Shown: positions 43,765 to 52,653, counted from the stretch's first letter. The stretch: DNA of 64,000 bases from Hyphomicrobium_A sp963745205 (GCA_963745205.1 CAVUWX010000022.1:62001-126000), one strand, 5' to 3'. Program-made: numbers and translations. Notes: generated by a model from the sequence alone, not told the origin.

Positions 43765-44627
43765 TCGCGCACGTCGCTGCAGCCGGCGAGGAACGGGGCC
43801 GCGTCGTCGTCTGGCTCCCCACCGCCGGCCGCGCGAGCCCGCCCGCGATCGAGGCGGCGATGCTGGTCGCGCGCGCCTTCGGCTCCGAGGTCGAGAGCCT
43901 GTTCGTCGAGGATAAACAGCTCTTCGATCTCGCCCAGTTCCCCTTCGCGCGCCAGCTCGCCTCCGGCGGGGAGGGTTGGCGCGCAATCGCCGCTCCCGAT
44001 CTGGAGCACGAGCTGCGCTTTATCGGCTTGGCGTTGCAACGCCAGGTCGCGGAGGCGGCGAAGCGCGCAAGCGTCCCATGCCGCGCGCGCACCCTTCGCG
44101 ACGATCCGCTCGGGGCCTTGGCCAAGGCCTGCGCCGAGAACGGCCCGTGGAACGTCGTCGCCATCGCCGAGCCATTCGCGGCGACCGACGACAAGCGGCT
44201 GCGCGAGGTGTTTGCCAACGTGAGCGACACGACGGGCGTCGTCGTCGCCGGACCCTCGGCACGCAACACAGCCGGCCCTGTCGTCGCCGCAGTCGAGCAG
44301 TTCGAGCGGTTGGGGCCGATGCTGAAGGCCGCCGAGCGGCTTGCGCGCGCGAGCGGCGGCGAGGTCACGCTGATGCTCGTCGGCAATCGGCCGAGCGACC
44401 TATCCGAGCTCGAAGGAAGGGCGCGGCTGCTGCTGGGCGAGAGCGGAGGCCCGGCACTCGAGACCGTGCTCGCGGCGCGCGGGGACGTCGCCGCCGTGGC
44501 GGAGGCCGTGCGCCGCCACAAGGCTGGCCTCGTGCTGGCGCAGTACGGCGGACTTGTCGTCTCGGGCGAGGACAGCCCGCGCTCGCTCGCCGCCGCGCTT
44601 CCGTGCCCGCTGCTGGTCGTGCGGTGA
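43761..44627 (+). CDS. USP-like two-domain protein coupled to the Lon-related protein
   Basis: Unrecognised 288-residue protein with alternating beta strands and helices like tandem universal-stress-type domains: GRVVVWLPTAGRASPPAIEAAMLVAR near 13-38, NVVAIAEPF near 130, GVVVAGPSARNTAGPVVAAVEQF near 158-180, and LAAALPCPLLVVR at the end. A canonical G-2x-G-9x-G ATP motif is not evident. The start overlaps the Lon-related stop (ATGA), so the two proteins are likely made in equal amounts and may form a complex. Function unknown. Confidence 0.7.
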   Translation: MIAHVAAAGEERGRVVVWLPTAGRASPPAIEAAMLVARAFGSEVESLFVEDKQLFDLAQFPFARQLASGGEGWRAIAAPDLEHELRFIGLALQRQVAEAAKRASVPCRARTLRDDPLGALAKACAENGPWNVVAIAEPFAATDDKRLREVFANVSDTTGVVVAGPSARNTAGPVVAAVEQFERLGPMLKAAERLARASGGEVTLMLVGNRPSDLSELEGRARLLLGESGGPALETVLAARGDVAAVAEAVRRHKAGLVLAQYGGLVVSGEDSPRSLAAALPCPLLVVR

Positions 44628-44731
44628 TGTTTAGGCAAATTCTCTGTTCCCTAGAGAACAGCGCCTGAGGACTCAAAGGACCTACGAATTTCGATCCGCA
44701 CTCGCGCGCGGAGCCGAGATTGGAGGATCCG

Positions 44732-45784
44732 ATGAGCTCGGAAGGCAAACGCAACGTCTGCGTCACGGCAGCCGTACTCCTAGCCTTTGCGGCCGCGGTC
44801 GCGGTGAGGGTCGCCTTTCCCGACACGTTTTCGCCGGGGCTGAAATTTCATCGAGTCCTGATCGAGGAGAGCCGTTCGAAGGCAAAGTGCGAGTCCGTCG
44901 ACAACCGCGTCTTCGTGACAACCAAGCTCGGCACCGAGTGCATCGCCTACTTCGTGACCAAAGGCTTCGAATCGCGGCGCCAGGCCGTTTTCTTTTTCGG
45001 CGGCGACGCAGCGTCCCCCGCCAACGGTACCGACATCGCCCTACAGAAAAAGCTGACCCAGCTCTGGGCGGACAAGCTCAGGGTTCGCTACGTCTATGTT
45101 TCTCGCATGGGCCTGCAGGGATCCTCGGGCAATCACGGCGAGCGGAGGCTTCCGAAGGAGACCTTCGTCATGAACGCCGTCGTTGACGCCTTGAAAGCCA
45201 AGCTCGGGTTCGACGACATCGCGCTCGCTGGTCAATCCGGCGGTGGGACCCTCGCGGCATCGCTCCTGACGCTCGGCAGAACCGACGTGCACTGCGATGT
45301 GTTGGGGTCGGGAGCGACAGAGCTCACCGAGGTCCAATACGAGGGTCTGACGCGCACGGGACATCACCCGACCAAGAACTTCTTGCACCGGCTGATGTAC
45401 GATCCGTCCGATCACCTGGGAACAATTGCAACGCGCGCGGACCGGCGGATCTTTGCGCTCGCGGATCGAAGCGACGCGATCGTGCCCTTCAAATATCAAG
45501 CCCAATTCATCGACGAGGTGAAGGCGGCCGGGCATTTGGCCAAGCTCATCGAGGTCGACGCAAAGGGTCCGCAGCATCATGGCACGGAGCTTTACACGCT
45601 GGCGGTAGCGGGTGCGTGCCTCAACGAGGTCAGGGACGAGCCCATCATTGCGGCGGTTGCCAGCGGGCGGAGTTGGGGCGAGCAAGTGCACGCATTAGGC
45701 CAGCTTGCGTGGCAGACGAAGAAGTGGAAGCCGTCCATCGGACCGGTGGCTGCGCTCAAAGTGACCGACAACCTCGCCAAGTAG
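44732..45784 (+). CDS. Membrane-anchored alpha/beta hydrolase
   Basis: A 350-residue serine hydrolase, probably periplasmic and anchored by an N-terminal helix (VCVTAAVLLAFAAAVAVRVAF). The nucleophile elbow is LAGQSGGGTLAAS near residues 164-176 (GxSxG), with a candidate Asp in ALADRSDAIVPF near 242-253 and His in GPQHHGTEL near 278-286, giving a complete triad in the correct order. ATG 44732 follows a strong GGAGGA RBS; TTG 44720 is in frame but less likely. It lies alone after the USP-like gene, with an inverted repeat CTGTTC-N6-GAACAG (44644-44661) upstream that may be an operator or weak terminator. Substrate unknown. Confidence 0.75.
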   Translation: MSSEGKRNVCVTAAVLLAFAAAVAVRVAFPDTFSPGLKFHRVLIEESRSKAKCESVDNRVFVTTKLGTECIAYFVTKGFESRRQAVFFFGGDAASPANGTDIALQKKLTQLWADKLRVRYVYVSRMGLQGSSGNHGERRLPKETFVMNAVVDALKAKLGFDDIALAGQSGGGTLAASLLTLGRTDVHCDVLGSGATELTEVQYEGLTRTGHHPTKNFLHRLMYDPSDHLGTIATRADRRIFALADRSDAIVPFKYQAQFIDEVKAAGHLAKLIEVDAKGPQHHGTELYTLAVAGACLNEVRDEPIIAAVASGRSWGEQVHALGQLAWQTKKWKPSIGPVAALKVTDNLAK

Positions 45785-46090
45785 CGCGAGCTGTGGTCAA
45801 GCCGCGCGACGACCCGCCGCGCTCGGCCTCGACTGCCCGTCGCTGGTGGTGCGGAGAGGATCGACCGTTGCGCCAGAAGGAGATCACGCCTCCGCGGCAA
45901 AGTATCTCGGCCAAACGAATCGCTAGGCCGATGGCGATGCCAACACCTTAGCACTGCGATTTTAAGCTTGGTCGTATCGAGTTCGCTTGCGAAAGTTCCA
46001 GACTTGCTTCCAGACCTGCTAATGCTGGTTTGAGATGCGCTCGGCTGTGTTGGCCGCCATCGGATGATGATCGAGACTGAAGGCGGGCTG
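45785..46090. other. Intergenic region with a 12-base-period direct repeat
   Basis: No gene is seen in these 306 bases. TTCCAGAC occurs twice in tandem (45996-46003 and 46008-46015) in the unit TTCCAGACxTGC, a 12-base spacing close to one helical turn, about 75 bases before the phosphatase start. It could be an activator or sigma-dependent control site. The rest shows nothing recognisable. Confidence 0.35.
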
Positions 46091-46798
46091 ATGCTCAAGT
46101 TTGAAAGGCGCCAAGTGCGGCTCGAACGCCGCGCTGAAATTTGGGAGGGAGGTCTGACGCCCGTGGGGCGTGCGCATGCCTGGTTCGACCTCTTGTTCTT
46201 CGATCATGGAATCCTGCGCCTTTGCTATCGGAATCGCCACTTGGTCACACAGGGCTTGTGGCGATCTGCGCAGCCGACGCCGGGCGACCTGAAGACCCTG
46301 AAAGAGAAAGGTCTCAAAAGCGTGATCTGCGTGCGGGGCGGACGCGCGTTCGGGTCATGGCCGCTCGAGAAGGAAGCATGCGAACGGCTGCAACTCGATT
46401 TGCACAAGATCGGCATCCGCGCACGCCAAGCGCCTCGCAAGCAGGACCTGCTCGAGCTGATCGACCTGCTCGGCTCGTTGACATACCCTGCGCTGATCCA
46501 CTGCAAGTCCGGCGCCGATCGCACAGGCTTCGTCGCAGCCGTCTACCTCATCGCTATCGCGCGCCGGCCGGTTGACGAGGGCTTAGGCCAACTTGCCTTG
46601 CGATTCGGCCATCTTCGATCCTCGCGCGCCGGCGTTCTCCGGGAGGTGATTGAAGCCTTTCGCCGCGACGGAGCCGCCGCCGGCCTCGACTTCCGCTCGT
46701 GGGTTGAGACTAGCTACGAGCCGGATGAAGTCGCCCATAGCTTCCGTCCGCGCCCATTGTCTGCCGTCACCGACCTGCTGCTGCGTCGCGAGGGCTGA
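46091..46798 (+). CDS. Dual-specificity/tyrosine phosphatase-like protein
   Basis: A 235-residue cysteine phosphatase. The active-site loop IHCKSGADRTGF carries the HCX5R motif (Cys at about residue 138), and an upstream RSAQPTPGDL near 58-67 with GLKSVICVRGG near 74-84 is typical of DSP/PTP-like bacterial phosphatases. Arg follows the expected spacing, so it should be active on phosphoprotein or phosphoinositide-like substrates. ATG 46091 (RBS AAGGCGGG) is preferred; ATG 46064 or 46067 is also in frame. Its 3' end overlaps the convergent oxygenase gene by 32 bases. Confidence 0.8.
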   Translation: MLKFERRQVRLERRAEIWEGGLTPVGRAHAWFDLLFFDHGILRLCYRNRHLVTQGLWRSAQPTPGDLKTLKEKGLKSVICVRGGRAFGSWPLEKEACERLQLDLHKIGIRARQAPRKQDLLELIDLLGSLTYPALIHCKSGADRTGFVAAVYLIAIARRPVDEGLGQLALRFGHLRSSRAGVLREVIEAFRRDGAAAGLDFRSWVETSYEPDEVAHSFRPRPLSAVTDLLLRREG

Positions 46799-47432
46799 TG
46801 CCCGAGCCGGAGAAAAGGGTCTTCAGCCGTTTGAGGCTGGTCGAGAGGCGATGCCGCGCCTGCTCCTTTTTGACCACCGCTTCGTTCGTCACCCAGTTGA
46901 ACTGAATGGCGCGACGGGGTCCCTCGAAGGGTTTGTGCCCGTGCCAGGAATTGTCCGACCGTCGAAAGATGAGAAGCGTTCCATTGGTCGGAGGCACTTC
47001 GGCAACGTAGTCCTCGAGATCTGTACCGTTCCGTAGCAGCCGAAGTTGGCCCCCATCGTTGTTCCAACCTTCGTTGAGATAGAGGAGGACGGTGATGATC
47101 TTTGTCTTGCTGTCCGTGTGGATCGAGCCATCCTTCTTCTGCACGTATCCGCGCACGGTGCACATCGTCGGTCGCTGAGCAAGGTCGATGCCAAACTTTC
47201 GTTCCACCGCTTTACGGAATGCCGGGCCCGCTAGCTCCTGCAGGAGAGCCGCAAAGTGCCCCTTGATATCGAGTTCGCTCGGAGGATGCGATCCGGCCCC
47301 CAGCACGGGCGGGAAATCCGCGCCGATCTTTCGTAGTTCGGCAGCGGTCACGCAATTGGGCACGACAACATATTCGAACGGCTCCTTTTCGAGGGGGGTT
47401 TTCTCAATCAAGTCGTACGACAGATAAGGCAT
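46767..47432 (-). CDS. 2-oxoglutarate/Fe(II)-dependent oxygenase (prolyl hydroxylase-like)
   Basis: A 221-residue double-stranded beta-helix oxygenase. The iron ligands are HxD in GSIHTDSKTKI near residues 103-113 and a distal His in NSWHGHKPFEGPRRAIQFNW near 162-181, whose Arg would bind 2-oxoglutarate. This is the P4Hc/procollagen hydroxylase-like pattern; in bacteria such enzymes often act on small molecules or peptides in polysaccharide or natural-product pathways. The gene is convergent with the phosphatase gene, sharing 32 bases. Substrate cannot be inferred. Confidence 0.82.
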   Translation of the reverse strand: MPYLSYDLIEKTPLEKEPFEYVVVPNCVTAAELRKIGADFPPVLGAGSHPPSELDIKGHFAALLQELAGPAFRKAVERKFGIDLAQRPTMCTVRGYVQKKDGSIHTDSKTKIITVLLYLNEGWNNDGGQLRLLRNGTDLEDYVAEVPPTNGTLLIFRRSDNSWHGHKPFEGPRRAIQFNWVTNEAVVKKEQARHRLSTSLKRLKTLFSGSGISPRDAAAGR

Positions 47433-47557
47433 TCACCTAGCTCCGGGTTGTTCCCAGCGAGCCTCGAGCTCGCTGAGGGCTGGCTTACACCGACGTTACT
47501 ACGTAGCACTTTTCGCCATTCGGGCTTCTGTAGGCAACTGGAAAGGCGGGGAGAGCG

Positions 47558-48427
47558 TCAATCCGCCTGGAAAAACTCCGGCCCCGACCCTACGATCAGC
47601 GGGTCGGGTTTGCCGACGGCCTCCTCGTCCTTGCCGTCATAGGGGGTCGCGGCGAGGACGATGCGGATCGCCTCCAGCCGCGCGCGCCGCTGGTCGTTGG
47701 CGCGGATCACCGTCCACGGCGAGATGGTCGTGTGCGTGAAGCGGAAGATGTCGTGCTGCGCTTCCGAGTAATCATCCCACTTCCGAATCGCCGCGAGATC
47801 GATGTCGGTGATCTTCCACTTCTTGAACGGATCGTGCCGGCGCTCGTGAAATCGCTTCAGCTGCATCTCGCGCCCGATGACGAGGAACAGCTTGAATAGG
47901 CGGATGCCGTCGCGCACCAGCAGCGCCTCGAAGTCGGGCGCGTCGCGCAGGAACGCGCTCGTCTGCTGCTCGGTGCAGAAGCCCATGACGCGCTCGACGC
48001 CGGCGCGGTTGTACCAGGAGCGGTCGAACAGCACGATGTCGCCCGTGGTCGGCAGGTGGCAGACGTAGCGCTGGAAGTACCACTCGCCCCGTTCGGTGTC
48101 GGTCGGCTGCGACAGCGCGATCGAGCGCGCGTGGCGCGGATTGAGGCGCCCGAGGAAGCGGCTGATGCAGCTTCCCTTGCCGGAAGCGTCGCGTCCCTCG
48201 AACAGCACGACGAGCCGCTCGCCGTGGTTCTGGATGTGGTCCTGCAGCTTGATGAGCTCGAGCTGAAGCCGCACCAGCGCCTCCTTGTAGGCTTTGGCCT
48301 TCAGCTTCTCGTGGTAAGGATAGCCGCCCGACCCCAACGCCTTCTCCTCGATCTCAGCGGGCAGCTTCGGATCGTCGATGTCGAAAGCGAGGCGTTTGCT
48401 CCCCTTGCCGCTCTTGGTGTCGTTCAT
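47558..48427 (-). CDS. ppk2: Polyphosphate kinase 2
   Basis: Uses polyphosphate to phosphorylate nucleoside diphosphates (or the reverse). The 289-residue protein has Walker A VVLFEGRDASGKGSCISRF near 73-91, the lid segment SQPTDTERGEWYFQRYVCHL near 109-128, and Walker B DIVLFDRSWYNRAGVERVMGF near 134-154, all PPK2 class I hallmarks. The length fits a single-domain enzyme. It is divergent from phoR, 142 bases apart, so polyphosphate metabolism sits beside the phosphate regulon. Confidence 0.94.
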   Translation of the reverse strand: MNDTKSGKGSKRLAFDIDDPKLPAEIEEKALGSGGYPYHEKLKAKAYKEALVRLQLELIKLQDHIQNHGERLVVLFEGRDASGKGSCISRFLGRLNPRHARSIALSQPTDTERGEWYFQRYVCHLPTTGDIVLFDRSWYNRAGVERVMGFCTEQQTSAFLRDAPDFEALLVRDGIRLFKLFLVIGREMQLKRFHERRHDPFKKWKITDIDLAAIRKWDDYSEAQHDIFRFTHTTISPWTVIRANDQRRARLEAIRIVLAATPYDGKDEEAVGKPDPLIVGSGPEFFQAD

Positions 48428-48569
48428 GGCATGGTTCCCAGCCTCTTAGTGTTAAGTGTCTCGAGGGTTGCCTTCGCGCGGCCGCAGCTGCGTGTTTGAA
48501 AGGCCGACCAAAGCCGATTATCTAGCACGACTGCCGCCAGCAGAGGCGGCCTGGAGCAAGCGCTGACAA

Positions 48570-49925
48570 ATGGCAATAGGTCCGGAGCTGAGCGGTCGCT
48601 GGACGGAGCGCAAGGGTGAGCTCGAAGCCTGGGGCGCGCTCGCTTGGCTCGGAGCCAAGCGACGCGTGGCGGCTCGCTGGATGCCGATCGCGGCGGCGAC
48701 CGTCATATTCGGCGCGCTGGTGCTATTCCACGAGATCGAAGCGCTTCCGGCACTGGCGAGCGTCGCCGTCTTGTTCGTCGCGGCCGCCTTCTGGCCCCTA
48801 GACTCGTCCGTGCTGATCGAGGCGCTGTCAGGCTCCGGCCGGTCGACAGGGGCCGACGGCGCGCGTGGGCTCGACCGCAAAGGTTGGCGCGCCGTCGTCG
48901 ACGCGATCCCCACGGCAGCAGTCGCGCTCGATGCCGCGGGCACTGTCGTGCACCACAACCGCCTCGTCGCCGAGCTGTTCCCAAAGATCGAGAACGGCCA
49001 GCCCATAAGCAAAGTTGCGCGCAATCCCGATCTCATCGCTGCGGTTGATCGCGCGCTCGCGGCCGAGGAGCGCATCAACGTCGAGCTGATAGAGCGCGTG
49101 CCGGTCGAGCGGCGCATCTCGGCAACGGTGTCGCGGCTCGCACCATCGGCCGAGCCGTCATCGCCCTACCTCTTGGTGACGTTCCGCGACCTGACCGAGC
49201 AGGACAAGCTCGCGCAGATGCGCGCCGACTTCATCGCCAACGCCAGCCACGAGCTCAGGACGCCGCTTGCTTCCTTGCGCGCCTTCGTCGAGACGCTGCA
49301 GGGACCTGCGCGCGAGGACGCGGTCGCGCGCGAGCGTTTCCTCCGATTGATGGCGAGCCAGGCCGAACGCATGACGCGGCTTATCGACGACCTCCTATCG
49401 CTGAGTCGCGTGGAGATGCGCGTGCATTTGCCCCCGCGCGGCATCGTCGAGCTGAACGAGACCGCCGCCTACGTGTGCCAGTCGCTCGAGCCGGTGGCGG
49501 AAAGCGCCAAGACGCATCTGAAGTTCTTCCGCGATGAAATTCCGGCGCGCATCCGCGGCGACCGCGAGGAGATCGTGCAGGTGCTGCAGAATCTGATCCA
49601 GAACGCCATCAAGTACGGCCGCGAGGGCGGCCACATCGAGGTGCGCGTCGGACGCGACGCGCCGCGCGGCTCCGGCAGCGCGCGGGTGTGGGTGAGCGTG
49701 GCCGACGACGGCCCCGGGATTGCGCCCGTGCACCTGCCGCGGCTGACCGAGCGCTTCTACCGCGTCAACGTGACGTCCAGTCGCGAGAAGGGAGGCACCG
49801 GGCTAGGGCTCGCCATCGTGAAGCACATCCTCAACCGCCACCGCGGGGAGTTGAGGATCAACTCCAAGCTCGGCATCGGCTCGACGTTCACGGGGAGCTT
49901 CGAGGAGCTGGGTGCGGGCGGTTAA
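48570..49925 (+). CDS. phoR: Phosphate regulon sensor histidine kinase
   Basis: Membrane histidine kinase controlling PhoB in phosphate starvation. The 451-residue protein has two N-terminal hydrophobic segments (residues 35-75), a PAS domain around 110-210 (AVVDAIPTAAVALDAAGTVVHHN), H-box FIANASHELRTPLASLRAFVETL near 222-244, N-box QNLIQNAIKYG, G1 VADDGPGIAP and G2 GGTGLGLAIVKHILNRH. Architecture and position, directly ahead of pstSCAB-phoU-phoB, identify it as PhoR. Confidence 0.94.
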   Translation: MAIGPELSGRWTERKGELEAWGALAWLGAKRRVAARWMPIAAATVIFGALVLFHEIEALPALASVAVLFVAAAFWPLDSSVLIEALSGSGRSTGADGARGLDRKGWRAVVDAIPTAAVALDAAGTVVHHNRLVAELFPKIENGQPISKVARNPDLIAAVDRALAAEERINVELIERVPVERRISATVSRLAPSAEPSSPYLLVTFRDLTEQDKLAQMRADFIANASHELRTPLASLRAFVETLQGPAREDAVARERFLRLMASQAERMTRLIDDLLSLSRVEMRVHLPPRGIVELNETAAYVCQSLEPVAESAKTHLKFFRDEIPARIRGDREEIVQVLQNLIQNAIKYGREGGHIEVRVGRDAPRGSGSARVWVSVADDGPGIAPVHLPRLTERFYRVNVTSSREKGGTGLGLAIVKHILNRHRGELRINSKLGIGSTFTGSFEELGAGG

Positions 49926-49992
49926 CCGTGGGGATCGGGTTAAACCCCAGGCTTGGGTTGCGCGGTTCCCCGGCGCAGCCCATAGTCGCTGC

Positions 49993-50271
49993 ATGACCGA
50001 TAAAACATCAGCGGCCGGCTGGGTCGTTCAGCTCACCATCCCCGGAGTTCCGATAATCCAGGCGGAGGGCAGCAAGTGGCGGCCGGCCATGAGCACAAAC
50101 CCGAGCTTCCAATTCTTCAACGTGGCAATCGGCTCTGCCGATAAGGCCGTGGAGGTGGTCAGGAAGAACCTTGGCGCCTCCGCCGAGGCACCTTTGCGCG
50201 TCGTACGCGCATTGTCGGCCGCGGAAATAAGCTCCATTCCGCTGCGCGCAGGCGAGGCAAAGCCCGCATAG
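49993..50271 (+). CDS. Small hypothetical protein between phoR and pstS
   Basis: Unrecognised 92-residue soluble protein starting MTDKTSAAGWVVQLTIPGVP, with a mixed composition that looks like coding (FQFFNVAIGSADKAVEVVRKN in the middle). No RBS is evident before the ATG, and no motif is recognised. It lies in the phoR-pstS gap on the same strand. It may be a real small gene of the phosphate operon or a chance frame. Confidence 0.45.
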   Translation: MTDKTSAAGWVVQLTIPGVPIIQAEGSKWRPAMSTNPSFQFFNVAIGSADKAVEVVRKNLGASAEAPLRVVRALSAAEISSIPLRAGEAKPA

Positions 50272-50472
50272 CCGCAACGTCCAAGCCCGTCTACAGCAAG
50301 TATTTAAAAACACATTTCTATTCAATGTATTAACCTGTCACTAAAGTATAGTTGCAGTGGTCTATTGAGTGTGCGGCTGGCGCGAGGCGTCGGCCAGCGG
50401 GGGCAGAGGTCCAGTTCTCTGAGGTCCAGCAGCACGGGCCCTCGCAGTCACCTCCAGCATCGGGAGATTAGT
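50272..50472 (+). promoter_or_regulatory. pstS upstream region with a possible half Pho box
   Basis: About 200 bases ahead of pstS, with an A+T-rich patch at 50300-50360. CTGTCAC at 50335-50341 matches one half-site of the Pho box (CTGTCAT-N4-CTGTCAT), but the second half (GTATAGT) does not match, so a PhoB site is only suggested. No clear -35/-10 pair was fixed. Confidence 0.3.
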
Positions 50473-51522
50473 GTGAGCAAAAGGTTTATCGCCCTGACGG
50501 CGGCGGCCGTCGCGGGCGCGGTTCTAACGCAACCGGTTTTCGCCGCGGACATTTCCGGCGCGGGAGCCACTTTCCCTTATCCGATTTATGCAAAGTGGGC
50601 CGACGCCTATAAGAAGGACACCGGCATCGGACTCAACTATCAGTCGATCGGCTCCGGCGGCGGCATCAAGCAGATCAAAGAGAAGACCGTCACCTTCGGC
50701 GCTTCCGACAAGCCCCTTCCGGGCAAAGACCTCGACGAGGCGGGCCTCGCGCAGTTCCCAATGGTCATGGGCGGCATCGTGCCGGTTGTGAACCTCGAAG
50801 GCATCAAGCCCGGCGAACTCGTCATCGACGGCCCGACGCTCTCCAGCATCTTCCTCGGCACCATCAAGACCTGGGACGACCCGGCGATCAAGAAGCTCAA
50901 CCCCGATGTGAAGCTGCCGTCGACGGCGATTGCCGTCGTGCACCGCGCGGACGGATCGGGCACCACCTACAATTTCACCTACTATCTGGCGGCCGCCAGC
51001 CCTGATTGGAAGTCGAAGGTCGGCGTGGACACCTCGGTCGAGTGGCCGGTCGGCATCGGCGCCAAGGGCAACGAGGGCGTCGCTAATAACGTGGCTCAGA
51101 CGGCCGGTTCGATCGGCTATGTCGAGTATGCTTACGCCAAGCAGAACAAGCTGACCCACACCGACATGATGAACAAGGACGGCAAGCGGGTGAAGCCGAC
51201 CTCGGCTGCTTTTGCGGCTGCCGCTGCTAACGCTGATTGGAGCAGCGCTCCCGGCTACGGCGTCATTCTCGGAAACCAACCGGGTGCCGAGTCATGGCCA
51301 ATGACTGCTGCGACCTGGATCCTGATGTACAAGGCCCCGGTCGATGCGGCTGCCTCGAAGGAGGCCCTCAAGTTCTTTGCCTGGGCTTACGACAACGGCG
51401 GCAAGATGGCTGACGAGCTCGACTACATCGCGATGCCTGCCAACGTCGTCAAGAGCGTCAAGGCCATGTGGGCCAAGGACATCAAGGGCGCGGATGGCAA
51501 GCCGATCTTCGCCAGCAACTAA
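50473..51522 (+). CDS. pstS: Phosphate ABC transporter substrate-binding protein
   Basis: Periplasmic phosphate receptor of the PstSCAB importer. The 349-residue precursor begins with a signal peptide (FIALTAAAVAGAVLTQPVFA, cleavage before ADISGAG). Phosphate-binding segments are SGAGATFPYPIYAKWADAYK near 26-45, IGSGGGIKQIKEKTVTFGAS near 57-76 and VVHRADGSGTTYNFTYYL near 155-172. The start is GTG 50473 with GGGAG ahead; the open frame reaches 50365 but lacks a signal peptide there. A strong hairpin follows the gene. Confidence 0.95.
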   Translation: MSKRFIALTAAAVAGAVLTQPVFAADISGAGATFPYPIYAKWADAYKKDTGIGLNYQSIGSGGGIKQIKEKTVTFGASDKPLPGKDLDEAGLAQFPMVMGGIVPVVNLEGIKPGELVIDGPTLSSIFLGTIKTWDDPAIKKLNPDVKLPSTAIAVVHRADGSGTTYNFTYYLAAASPDWKSKVGVDTSVEWPVGIGAKGNEGVANNVAQTAGSIGYVEYAYAKQNKLTHTDMMNKDGKRVKPTSAAFAAAAANADWSSAPGYGVILGNQPGAESWPMTAATWILMYKAPVDAAASKEALKFFAWAYDNGGKMADELDYIAMPANVVKSVKAMWAKDIKGADGKPIFASN

Positions 51523-51544
51523 GCGTTGACCATTGCAACAGATC

Positions 51545-51570
51545 GCGTGGGCGCAGTTCTGCGCCCACGC
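51545..51570 (+). terminator. Perfect 12-bp hairpin after pstS
   Basis: GCGTGGGCGCAG-TT-CTGCGCCCACGC forms a perfect 12-bp stem 22 bases after the pstS stop. It is not followed by T residues (CCAAGTCTCT), so it likely acts as a transcript-stabilising or attenuating stem that lets PstS be made in excess over PstCAB; full termination is unlikely because pstC has no separate evident promoter. Confidence 0.65.
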
Positions 51571-51654
51571 CCAAGTCTCTCTGGGCGGTCGCTTGAAGGG
51601 CTCGCCCAAAGCGCTTTGAGACGCTAAAAGGCTGACAGCCGGTCAGAAGCAATA

Positions 51655-52650
51655 ATGGTCGATGTGACGCTACACCTTCCCACGCGTTCGAATGTGGCCG
51701 GTGCCGAACGCGAGATCGTGCTTGGCCGGCTGGGGCGTCAGGATCAAATATTCCGGGCACTTACCTTCGGTGCGGCCGTAAGCGTTCTCGTTATCCTCGG
51801 CGCCGTGTTTGTTTCGCTGATCGACGGCTCCATTCCGGCCTTTCGCAAATTCGGTCTGAGCTTTTTCATCACCGAGTTCTGGAACCCGGTCACCGAAAAA
51901 TTCGGCGCGCTGGCGCCGATTTACGGCACTCTGGTGACATCGGCGCTCGCCATGCTCATCGCCGTGCCGATTGGGCTCGGCATTGCCATATTTCTTACGG
52001 AGCTGTGCCCTCCCATTTTGCGCCGGCCGATTGGCATCGCCATCGAGCTGCTCGCCGGCATCCCCAGCATCATCTACGGCATCTGGGGTCTCTTCTTCTT
52101 CGCTCCAGTCTTGCAGCAGACCCTGCAGCCGTTCCTGATCACCGCTTTCGGCAACGTTCCAGTTCTTTCGTCGCTGTTCGCGGGACCGCCGTACGGCATC
52201 GGCATTCTCACGGCGGCGCTGATTCTCGCCATCATGGTGCTGCCGTTCATCACCGCGATCAGCCGCGACGTCTTCGATACGGTGCCCGCGGTCCTAAAGG
52301 AGTCCGCCTATGGGCTCGGCTGCACCCGGACCGAAGTCGTGCGCAGGGTCGTCATTCCCTACACCCGCGTCGGCGTCATCGGCGGGGCGATGCTGGGCCT
52401 GGGTCGGGCGCTCGGAGAAACCATGGCCGTCACGTTCGTGATAGGCAACGCGCATCGAATCTCCGGCTCACTGCTCGCCCCCGGCACCACGATCTCGGCG
52501 ACCATCGCCAACGAGTTCACCGAAGCGGTAGGAGATATCTACACCTCTTCCCTCATCGCGCTCGGCCTCATCCTCTTCCTCATAACGTTTGTCGTGCTCG
52601 CCTGTGCGCGGCTGATGCTGATGCGGCTCGAGTACAAAGCGGGGAAATGA
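51655..52650 (+). CDS. pstC: Phosphate ABC transporter permease PstC
   Basis: Inner-membrane permease subunit of the phosphate importer, 331 residues, with six or more helices. It has the binding-protein-dependent transport loop YGLGCTRTEVVRRVVIPYTRVG near 218-239 (EAA-like) and the segment ELLAGIPSIIYGIWGLFFF near 132-150, typical of PstC. It lies 132 bases after pstS and 3 bases before pstA. ATG 51655 gives a normal N-terminal cytoplasmic stretch. Confidence 0.94.
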   Translation: MVDVTLHLPTRSNVAGAEREIVLGRLGRQDQIFRALTFGAAVSVLVILGAVFVSLIDGSIPAFRKFGLSFFITEFWNPVTEKFGALAPIYGTLVTSALAMLIAVPIGLGIAIFLTELCPPILRRPIGIAIELLAGIPSIIYGIWGLFFFAPVLQQTLQPFLITAFGNVPVLSSLFAGPPYGIGILTAALILAIMVLPFITAISRDVFDTVPAVLKESAYGLGCTRTEVVRRVVIPYTRVGVIGGAMLGLGRALGETMAVTFVIGNAHRISGSLLAPGTTISATIANEFTEAVGDIYTSSLIALGLILFLITFVVLACARLMLMRLEYKAGK

Positions 52651-52653
52651 GCG

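Noticed and set aside
44644..44661. SOS (LexA) box from GTTC/GAAC repeats before the hydrolase gene
   Set aside because: The arrangement CTGTTC-N6-GAACAG is inverted, whereas the alphaproteobacterial LexA box is a direct repeat GTTC-N7-GTTC.
50335..50352. Complete Pho box upstream of pstS
   Set aside because: Only the first CTGTCAC half-site is good; the second half does not match, so it was kept only as a weak regulatory region.
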